A stretch of DNA of 6,053 nt from Clostridia bacterium (lineage in GTDB: Bacteria > UBA6262 > WVXT01 > JAUXBS01), in NCBI GenBank assembly GCA_030618495.1, contig JAUXDE010000101.1, positions 1 through 6,053 on the forward strand, read 5' to 3'. The notes under the pieces are model-generated. The model saw only the letters and a list, made by a program, of their open reading frames with translations, had not been told where the DNA came from and did not search any database. Of the stretch, positions 1 to 5,123 are shown piece by piece. Position 1 is the first letter of the stretch. Every line of letters starts with the position of its first letter. Made by a program: the position numbers and the translations under genes.

Positions 1-1343
1 TTTCTCTTACGAAAGAGCTTGCCATCAGGCAGGCGAGGGAGGCGGATAAAAAGATTTCGGAGGGCGGCGATACGGGAATACTGGCGGGTGTGCCGGTGCT
101 TATCAAGGATAACATCAACGTGAAGGGCGTAAAAACAACGTGTTCTTCGAAAATACTTCATAATTTTATCTCACCTTACGATGCCACGGTAACGGTGAAG
201 TTAAGGGATGCGGGCGCCGTGCTTATCGGCAAGTCGAATCTTGACGAGTTTGCCATGGGCTCCTCAACGGAAACTTCACATTTTGGCACAACAAGAAATC
301 CATGGAACCTGGACTGCGTTCCCGGCGGGTCCAGCGGCGGGGCTGCCGCGGCTGTGGCTGCGGGGCAGACCGTTCTTGCAATCGGGTCTGATACGGGCGG
401 GTCCATCAGGCAGCCGGCGTCGTTTTGCGGCGTTGTGGGGCTTAAGCCCACTTACGGGCGTGTTTCAAGGTACGGTCTTGTGGCATTTGCATCATCACTA
501 GACCAGATAGGCCCCGTTACAAGGGATGTCACCGATTCTGCCCTGTTGTTGAACGTGATTGCCGGACACGATAAGAAAGATTCCACATCCGTTGACCTGC
601 CTGTTCCCGATTATACGAAATCCCTTGAAAACAATGTGAAGGACGTTAGAATCGGTATGCCGAAAGAATACTTCAGCGAAGGATTGGACAAAGGGGTGGA
701 GAAGGCGGTGAGGGAGGCCGTAAAACTGCTGGAAAGCATGGGGGCAAAGGTTATGGAGGTTTCACTGCCCCATACCGAGTATGCCGTTGCCGCTTACTAC
801 ATTATTGCGCCCTCGGAGGCAAGTTCCAACCTCGCGCGTTACGACGGGGTGAAATACGGGTACAGGACTTCGGAGGAAGATCCCGGCCTTTCACTGATAG
901 ATGTTTATAATAAAACGAGAGGGGAAGGTTTTGGGCAGGAGGTTAAGAGGAGGATAATGCTCGGTACGTACTCCCTTTCATCAGGATACTACGATGCCTA
1001 TTACCTGAAAGCGCAGAAGGTGAGGACCCTGATTAAAAGAGATTTTGACGAGGTATTTAAAAAAGTTGATGTTATAATAACCCCCACTGCTCCAACGACG
1101 GCTTTCAGGGCTGGGGAAAAGATGGAAGACCCGCTTAAAATGTACCTGTCGGATATATACACTATTTCAGCAAACCTTGCCGGTATTCCGGGCATTTCCA
1201 TCCCGTGCGGTTTTGACGGGGGAGGAATGCCGATAGGCTTGCAGATACTGGCAAAGCCGTTTGATGAAGAGACCATATTTAAAGTGGCTTACAGTTACGA
1301 ACAGAGTACCGAATGGCACCGCAAACAACCGAAATTAGGATAA
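1..1343 (+). CDS. gatA: Aspartyl/glutamyl-tRNA amidotransferase subunit A (5'-truncated by window edge)
   Basis: GatA is the amidase subunit of GatCAB. It hydrolyses glutamine and passes the ammonia to GatB to convert Glu-tRNA(Gln) or Asp-tRNA(Asn). The reading frame (codons from position 3) is open to the window edge, with 446 codons visible against a usual length of about 485, so roughly 40 N-terminal residues are missing. A GTG at 90 is internal, not a start: homologous sequence continues upstream and the catalytic Lys lies only five codons after it. The amidase-signature Ser-cisSer-Lys triad is complete: Lys in VLIKDN (codon 105-107), cis-Ser in PGGSSGG (330-332) and the nucleophile Ser in DTGGS (402-404). 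The [13 protein letters not shown] block and the C-terminal [18 protein letters not shown] block are also typical of GatA. The stop TAA is at 1341-1343 and gatB follows after 10 nt. No frameshift or missing residue is seen. Confidence 0.97.
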   Translation, partial: SLTKELAIRQAREADKKISEGGDTGILAGVPVLIKDNINVKGVKTTCSSKILHNFISPYDATVTVKLRDAGAVLIGKSNLDEFAMGSSTETSHFGTTRNPWNLDCVPGGSSGGAAAAVAAGQTVLAIGSDTGGSIRQPASFCGVVGLKPTYGRVSRYGLVAFASSLDQIGPVTRDVTDSALLLNVIAGHDKKDSTSVDLPVPDYTKSLENNVKDVRIGMPKEYFSEGLDKGVEKAVREAVKLLESMGAKVMEVSLPHTEYAVAAYYIIAPSEASSNLARYDGVKYGYRTSEEDPGLSLIDVYNKTRGEGFGQEVKRRIMLGTYSLSSGYYDAYYLKAQKVRTLIKRDFDEVFKKVDVIITPTAPTTAFRAGEKMEDPLKMYLSDIYTISANLAGIPGISIPCGFDGGGMPIGLQILAKPFDEETIFKVAYSYEQSTEWHRKQPKLG

Positions 1344-1353
1344 TGGAAATCTA

Positions 1354-2802
1354 ATGGAAAAGTACAGGGTGACGATAGGCCTTGAAGTTCACGCGCACAT
1401 AAAGACTGTGTCCAAGATATTCTGCGGATGTTCGACTGAATTCGGGGCTGAACCCAATACCCATACCTGTCCCGTGTGCATGGGTATGCCCGGCGTACTG
1501 CCGGTGCTGAACAAAAAAGTGGTGGAGTACGGCATAAGAGCGGCAATTGCCACGAACTGCAGCGTAGCGCCTTATTCTATATTCGCCAGGAAAAACTATT
1601 TTTACCCTGACCTGCCGAAGAACTACCAGGTTTCCCAGTACGAAAAACCCCTTGCCGAAAACGGGTTTATAGAAGTAACGGTTGAAGGGGAGAAGAAAAA
1701 GATAGAAATACTCAGAATCCATCTTGAAGAGGATGCCGGGAAATCAATTCATGATATGTGCGAAGGCAGCCTTGTTGATTTTAACCGTACCGGCACGCCC
1801 TTGATGGAAATCGTTACCACGCCCTGCATTAGCAGCCTGGCGGAAACGCAGGAATACCTTAAGACCCTGAAGAGCATACTGCAGTACCTGGGTGTTTCCG
1901 ACTGTGATATGGAAAAGGGTTCGCTGAGATGCGATGCCAATATATCCGTGAAGCCCGCGGGAGAAGAGGGGCTGGGAGTAAAAACAGAGGTCAAGAATAT
2001 GAACTCCTTCAAGGGCATACAGCGGGCGCTGGAGTACGAGTCAGAAAGACAGATAGAAGTGCTTGAGGGCGGCGGGAAAATCCACCAGGAAACCAGGCTC
2101 TGGGACGAAAAGGCGGAAAAGACTTTTTCAATGCGCTCCAAGGAAGAAGCTCATGATTACAGGTATTTTCCTGAACCGGACCTTGTCCCAATCGTGGTTT
2201 CAGAGAAGTGGAAAGAAGAGGTGTTAAAGACACTGCCGGAATTGCCCCGGGCGCGCCGTAAGAGGTTCATAAATAATTACGGTCTTTCGGATTATGATTC
2301 GAAGATATTGACCGCGGAGAAGGCGCTTGCCGATTACTATGAGGATTGCCTGAAGAAAGTAAAGGATGTTTCCGGGGATAAAAAGTTTTGCAAAACCGTT
2401 GCGAACTGGATTATGGGCGACCTGATGGGGCATCTTAACGAAGAGAACAAGTCCGTAGAAGAATCCCCCGTATCTCCGGAAATGCTTGTCGATATGATTG
2501 AACTAATCAACAAAGGGACGATATCGGGCAAGATTGCTAAGACGGTGTTCGATGATATGTATAAGACCGGTAAAGCCCCCGCGGATATTATAAAGGAAAA
2601 AAACCTGGTACAGGTTTCGGATGAGGGGGAGATAATAAAAATCATTAAAGAAGTGATAGGGGAAAACCCGGCATCGGTTGAAAGTTACAGGAAAGGCAAA
2701 GAAAAGGCAATCGGATTTCTCATAGGGCAGGTTATGAAGAAAAGCAAGGGCAAGGCAAATCCCGCTGTTGTAAACAGGATTTTAAAAGAGCAATTAAAGT
2801 AA
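1354..2802 (+). CDS. gatB: Aspartyl/glutamyl-tRNA amidotransferase subunit B
   Basis: GatB binds the misacylated tRNA, activates its side-chain carboxylate with ATP and amidates it with ammonia from GatA. At 482 residues it has full family length. The N-terminal cradle/kinase domain (about 1-290) contains the GLEVHAH motif (9-15), a zinc-binding cysteine set (C24, C26, C39, C42, the last two in CPVC), HLEEDAGK (123-130), VDFNRTGTPLMEIV (142-155) and YFPEPDLVPI (271-280). The remainder is the helical domain and the YqeY-like C-terminal tail that contacts the tRNA elbow. The start ATG at 1354 begins the conserved YRVTIGLEVH segment. The ribosome-binding site is weak: AGGA at 1337-1340 is 13 nt away and TGGA at 1344-1347 is 6 nt away, so translational coupling to gatA, which ends 10 nt upstream, is likely. 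Start and family assignment are firm. Confidence 0.97.
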   Translation: MEKYRVTIGLEVHAHIKTVSKIFCGCSTEFGAEPNTHTCPVCMGMPGVLPVLNKKVVEYGIRAAIATNCSVAPYSIFARKNYFYPDLPKNYQVSQYEKPLAENGFIEVTVEGEKKKIEILRIHLEEDAGKSIHDMCEGSLVDFNRTGTPLMEIVTTPCISSLAETQEYLKTLKSILQYLGVSDCDMEKGSLRCDANISVKPAGEEGLGVKTEVKNMNSFKGIQRALEYESERQIEVLEGGGKIHQETRLWDEKAEKTFSMRSKEEAHDYRYFPEPDLVPIVVSEKWKEEVLKTLPELPRARRKRFINNYGLSDYDSKILTAEKALADYYEDCLKKVKDVSGDKKFCKTVANWIMGDLMGHLNEENKSVEESPVSPEMLVDMIELINKGTISGKIAKTVFDDMYKTGKAPADIIKEKNLVQVSDEGEIIKIIKEVIGENPASVESYRKGKEKAIGFLIGQVMKKSKGKANPAVVNRILKEQLK

Positions 2803-2804
2803 AA

Positions 2805-2819
2805 AGGGGTCAGACCCCT
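2805..2819 (-). terminator. GC-rich palindrome, likely intrinsic terminator of the minus-strand receiver gene
   Basis: A perfect inverted repeat, AGGGGTC/A/GACCCCT, lies in the 39-nt gap between the convergent ends of gatB and the receiver gene. Read on the minus strand, the G+C-rich hairpin is followed at once by TTTT (2804-2801), the classic form of a Rho-independent terminator, and starts 22 nt after the receiver gene's stop. Read on the plus strand, the hairpin is followed by GCAAGTTTTG, a much poorer U tract, so termination of gatB here is less certain. The run of Ts overlaps the gatB stop codon region. The same palindrome core may also be a dispersed repeat rather than a purpose-built terminator. 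Confidence 0.65.
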
Positions 2820-2841
2820 GCAAGTTTTGAGGAATCAGTTG

Positions 2842-3216
2842 TCAGGTCTTCTTTTTTAATATCGAATTTACCTTCTCCAATAGTTCTTCCATTTCAAAGG
2901 TTTTCGGCATGAAATAACTCGGACCTTTTGGTTTTAGCGTTTCATACATGGTTTCGTCTTTTACCTTTGCCGTCATGAATATTACGGGAATGTTTATAAA
3001 TCTGTCAGTGTTTTTCAGTTTTCCAACCGCCCTGTAGCCGCTGAGGCCGGGCATTATGACATCGGCAATGATAAGGTCGGGCTCAAGGGTTTTGCCTGTT
3101 TCCACGAGTTGCGCGCCGCTATCAGCGGTTGTCACGCTGTACCCTTCCATTTCAAGGGCTTCCTTTATACCGTTTCTTATGTCTATTTCATCATCGGCAA
3201 GAAGTATTTTTTTCGG
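2842..3216 (-). other. C-terminal canonical receiver (REC) domain
   Basis: This region encodes residues 405-528 of the double-receiver protein. All five conserved receiver positions are intact (D412, D413, D456, T486, K509), in the usual spacing. It should therefore bind Mg2+ and accept phosphate from a histidine kinase. It is placed at the extreme C-terminus, so nothing follows it that could act as an output domain; any output must come from the linker, the N-terminal pseudo-receiver or protein-protein contacts. Confidence 0.93.
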
Positions 3217-4428
3217 GGGAGTTTTTGTTTCATCTTTTTCGACAGGAGGTTTCTTTTGAAATGGTTTTTCCTTTTCAGGTTTTTCCCGGGACGGTTCTTT
3301 GCCGGGTATTTTTGTTTTTAATCCGGAGTCCTTCTTTTTTGTTGTTTTTTCCTTTTTGGATTCTTCGGTTTTCTCTATTTGCCCCGGTGTTTTGGTTTCC
3401 AGTCCGGAATCCTGCTCAAATCTGATGATTTCCATCGGTTTGGCTTCGGCCGGTTTTGCTTCCGTTTTGGCTTCAGCTGGTTTGGCTTCCGGTTTTGCTT
3501 CAGCCGATTTTGCTTCCGGCTTGGCTTCAGCCGGTTTTGTTTCCGGTTTGGCGGGTTTCCCGGATAATTTCTTTTCTTCCGCGCTGTCCTTTTCATCTTT
3601 GGCGGAGGCGGATTTTTCAGGCTGCTCTTCGTGTTTGACGGTTTCTATAGGCGTGTCCGCAGTGATTAACATCTTATCGATAAGTTCCCTGGATTTTTCC
3701 AGGTTGTATTTTTTTTCGTCCCCGGGTTTTCCTTCAAGGAGGTCGTCTATAAGTGATTTTGCTTTCAAAACCGCGCCTTCTTCTTTATCATTCGGAACAA
3801 TCTTGCCTTCTTGCGGCTTTTCGGTATCCGGAGGGGATGTTTTTTCGGGTTCTTTCTTTGTTTCAGGGGGTTTTTTTATATTATTCTGTACGGTGGAGGG
3901 TTCCCGGGAAGGCGCTTTTTTCGCTTCAGGGGGGGGTGTTGTTGTTGTCTTTGAATCTTTACGGGGAGAAGCGCCCTGTACGATATCGTCCCAGGAGGGC
4001 AGGGAAGTTTTATCTTCTTTTTCCGCCGCGTTTTTTGGGGCGGGTTTCAGCTCCCCTGTAAGTGTTTTCACTGAGGATAAAAGTTCTTTTCTGAATGACG
4101 GCCTGGATAATTCAAGAAGAAGGTTGTCCTTGACGATTTCGGACATTTTTATTTTAGACCCCGGTGGCAGTGAAACCACTGATGGTAAAAGAAGGATTAT
4201 CGGAACTGCGGTTTTTTCCGGCTTGCCTTCTTTTATTTTGTGATACGCCGCAAGGTTTGCGGGAGAGAAGGACATGATTATTAAATCGGGCTTCAATTCT
4301 ACGGATTTATAGGTTAATGATATACCGCTTGCCGCTTCAATAAATTCCAGGCCATATCCTTCAAGGCATTTTTTTATTGAGTCGCGGATTTCTATATCGT
4401 AAGAGGCGATTAAGACCTTTTTTACCAT
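2842..4428 (-). CDS. Double-receiver response regulator-like protein (pseudo-receiver, long disordered linker, canonical receiver)
   Basis: A 528-residue cytoplasmic signalling protein with no visible signal peptide or membrane segment. Residues 405-528 form a canonical CheY-like receiver: acidic pair D412/D413, phospho-acceptor D456 in PDLIIADVIMPGLSG, T486 in FMTA and K509 in MPKTF. Residues 1-125 have the same fold pattern (KKVLIASYDIEIRDSIKKCL, then PDLIIMSFS), but the acidic pair is S9/Y10, the acceptor position is S53, the Thr is L81 and the Lys is R109, so it should not be phosphorylated. Residues about 126-404 are rich in Lys, Glu, Pro, Ala, Ser and Thr, probably disordered, with internal repeats and two short amphipathic helices near 217-264. 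No DNA-binding, GGDEF or other output domain is present. The start is supported by GGGAG at 4442-4438, 9 nt before the ATG. It is divergent from greA and a histidine kinase. Its partner and output are unknown. Confidence 0.88.
   Translation of the reverse strand: MVKKVLIASYDIEIRDSIKKCLEGYGLEFIEAASGISLTYKSVELKPDLIIMSFSPANLAAYHKIKEGKPEKTAVPIILLLPSVVSLPPGSKIKMSEIVKDNLLLELSRPSFRKELLSSVKTLTGELKPAPKNAAEKEDKTSLPSWDDIVQGASPRKDSKTTTTPPPEAKKAPSREPSTVQNNIKKPPETKKEPEKTSPPDTEKPQEGKIVPNDKEEGAVLKAKSLIDDLLEGKPGDEKKYNLEKSRELIDKMLITADTPIETVKHEEQPEKSASAKDEKDSAEEKKLSGKPAKPETKPAEAKPEAKSAEAKPEAKPAEAKTEAKPAEAKPMEIIRFEQDSGLETKTPGQIEKTEESKKEKTTKKKDSGLKTKIPGKEPSREKPEKEKPFQKKPPVEKDETKTPPKKILLADDEIDIRNGIKEALEMEGYSVTTADSGAQLVETGKTLEPDLIIADVIMPGLSGYRAVGKLKNTDRFINIPVIFMTAKVKDETMYETLKPKGPSYFMPKTFEMEELLEKVNSILKKKT
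3301..3411 (-). repeat. Spaced direct repeat in linker (DSGLxTKxPG motif)
   Basis: Two copies of a ten-residue motif lie in the linker of the double-receiver protein: DSGLETKTPG at residues 340-349 (3382-3411) and DSGLKTKIPG at residues 367-376 (3301-3330), 27 residues apart. Each is followed by a Lys/Glu-rich stretch. Similarity is also visible in the DNA (shared TCCGGA and CCGG elements), which suggests a diverged internal duplication rather than chance. Confidence 0.6.
3436..3531 (-). repeat. 27-bp tandem coding repeat (9-residue Ala/Glu/Lys/Pro unit)
   Basis: About 3.5 imperfect copies of a 27-bp unit encode residues 300-331: AEAKPEAKS, AEAKPEAKP, AEAKTEAKP, then AEAKP. Each unit contains two nearly identical halves (AEAKP and EAK-P/S). 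The repeat stays in frame and the DNA copies differ mainly by single bases. Such Ala/Lys/Pro/Glu repeats usually form extended, highly charged spacers. Copy number may vary between strains by replication slippage. Confidence 0.8.
4054..4428 (-). other. N-terminal degenerate pseudo-receiver domain
   Basis: This region encodes residues 1-125 of the double-receiver protein. It aligns well with the C-terminal receiver of the same protein at its start (KKVLIASYDIEIRDSIK against KKILLADDEIDIRNGIK) and at the third strand (PDLIIMSFS against PDLIIADVI). The phosphorylation residues are replaced: S9 and Y10 for the acidic pair, S53 for the acceptor Asp, L81 for Thr and R109 for Lys. The hydrophobic strand pattern is preserved, so the fold is probably intact and used for binding rather than phosphotransfer. 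Confidence 0.75.
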
Positions 4429-4451
4429 TTTATAAAACTCCCGTAAGACAT

Positions 4452-4481
4452 ATTATACTTTTTTAGCAAAATATATCACAA
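4452..4481 (-). promoter_or_regulatory. Sigma-70-type promoter for the double-receiver gene
   Basis: On the minus strand a perfect TATAAT (4457-4452) lies 18 nt downstream of TTGTGA (4481-4476, 4 of 6 matches to the -35 consensus). Transcription would start near 4445, giving a leader under 20 nt that begins just before the GGGAG ribosome-binding site. A perfect TTGACA at 4488-4483 is also present but would be 25 nt from this -10; at 17 nt it would pair only with the poor TAAAAA. Confidence 0.6.
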
Positions 4482-4487
4482 TTGTCA
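4476..4487. promoter_or_regulatory. Imperfect palindrome over the receiver-gene -35 region
   Basis: TCACAATTGTCA is a 12-bp inverted repeat with one mismatched symmetric pair, centred on CAATTG. It covers the proposed -35 of the minus-strand promoter, a position where a dimeric repressor could block RNA polymerase. This is a candidate operator only; a 12-bp AT-rich palindrome can arise by chance. Confidence 0.3.
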
Positions 4488-4516
4488 AATGGAAAAGCGG
4501 GAAATGGAAAAGCGGG
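4487..4516. repeat. Perfect tandem 15-bp direct repeat between divergent promoters
   Basis: AAATGGAAAAGCGGG occurs twice, head to tail and without mismatch (4487-4501 and 4502-4516). It lies directly upstream of the minus-strand -35 region and 27 nt upstream of the greA -35 box. It does not code for anything in view. Two adjacent copies spaced about 1.5 helical turns apart could be regulator binding sites, or a recent slippage duplication. Confidence 0.75.
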
Positions 4517-4543
4517 GCAGATTTTTAATTTCTAAACATTTCC

Positions 4544-4572
4544 TTGACAAACCGCTATTCCTGTAATATATT
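4544..4572 (+). promoter_or_regulatory. Strong sigma-70-type promoter for greA and the downstream kinase gene
   Basis: TTGACA (4544-4549) and TATATT (4567-4572) are separated by exactly 17 nt, matching 11 of 12 consensus bases. Transcription would begin near 4580, giving a leader of about 32 nt. The surrounding AT-rich stretch (4561-4595) fits a promoter. No terminator is visible between greA and the kinase gene, so both are probably read from here. Confidence 0.8.
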
Positions 4573-4611
4573 ATATTAATATCAAATATAAAAACACAAA
4601 GGAGACAGCCA

Positions 4612-5085
4612 ATGGCAAAAGAGAACGTCTATATGAGCAGGAAGGGTTATGAGAAATTAAGGAATAAGTTAATGGAATTAAAAAGTACAAGACCTGAACT
4701 TTCAACGGAAATAGAGGTTGCCAGGGAGAAGGGGGATTTAAAGGAAAACGCGGAGTACCACGCCGCGAAGGAAGCCCTGATGCATTTACAGGGCAGGATA
4801 GCTACCCTGGAAACCAAACTGCGCAATGCCAGGATGATTGAAGATGAAAACCTGCCGTCTGATACGGTGTACATCGGGGCGAGTGTAGGATTGAAGAACG
4901 TCAGGACGGATGAAGACCTGGTATGGGTCCTGGTGTCAGCCGACGAGGCGGACATAACCGAAGGAAAGATTTCAATTGAATCCCCGATGGCGCAGGGACT
5001 CCTGGGCCACAAGGCGGGGGACGTGGTGAAGATTACCGTTCCGGCGGGAGTCATGGAATACAAGATAATAAAGATATCAAGGTAA
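4612..5085 (+). CDS. greA: Transcription elongation factor GreA
   Basis: GreA inserts into the secondary channel of backtracked RNA polymerase and stimulates cleavage of the extruded 3' RNA, letting elongation resume. At 157 residues it has the normal length. Residues 1-78 form the antiparallel coiled coil, with the tip motif GDLKENAEYHAAKE at 41-54 containing the acidic residues D42 and E45 that coordinate the catalytic Mg2+. Residues about 82-157 form the FKBP-like C-terminal domain, with the typical SPMAQGLLGHKAGD (124-137) and VPAGVMEYKI blocks. The start is supported by AAAGGAG (4598-4604), 7 nt before the ATG. It has its own near-consensus promoter, is divergent from the double-receiver gene and is followed after 38 nt by a histidine kinase gene. 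GreB is less likely given the tip sequence and C-terminal motifs. Confidence 0.96.
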   Translation: MAKENVYMSRKGYEKLRNKLMELKSTRPELSTEIEVAREKGDLKENAEYHAAKEALMHLQGRIATLETKLRNARMIEDENLPSDTVYIGASVGLKNVRTDEDLVWVLVSADEADITEGKISIESPMAQGLLGHKAGDVVKITVPAGVMEYKIIKISR

Positions 5086-5110
5086 TACTGATAGAAACGC
5101 TAAGCCGGGG

Positions 5111-5116
5111 GAAGGA
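5111..5116 (+). promoter_or_regulatory. Ribosome-binding site that sets the kinase start
   Basis: GAAGGA lies 7 nt upstream of the ATG at 5124. It selects this codon as the start of the kinase over later in-frame ATGs, such as those in the first membrane segment (5225-5230). Confidence 0.75.
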
Positions 5117-5123
5117 TTAAATT

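Noticed and set aside
90-92. GTG as the true start of gatA
   Set aside because: The frame is open upstream to the window edge, and the catalytic Lys would be at residue 6 instead of near residue 80. The gene is cut by the window.
1351-1722. Minus-strand open frame across the gatB start
   Set aside because: It lies fully opposite conserved gatB coding sequence, with no recognisable protein features.
3436-3531. CRISPR-like short repeats
   Set aside because: The 27-bp units are contiguous, imperfect and in frame within a coding linker, with no unique spacers.
3299-4243. A long plus-strand open frame (314 codons) antisense to the double-receiver gene
   Set aside because: It mirrors the low-complexity linker: Lys/Glu/Pro/Ala codons read backwards give Phe/Ser/Gly/Leu-rich repeats. 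It has no convincing ribosome-binding site or domain, and the minus-strand frame encodes recognisable receivers at both ends.
4429-4611. Possible small RNA, riboswitch or tRNA in the divergent spacer
   Set aside because: The 183-nt spacer is filled by two promoters, a short repeat and ribosome-binding sites. I saw no stable extended stem-loop or tRNA cloverleaf, and both leaders appear short.
4647-5063. Minus-strand open frame of 138 codons opposite greA
   Set aside because: greA on the plus strand is complete and canonical with a promoter and ribosome-binding site; the antisense frame has no family features.
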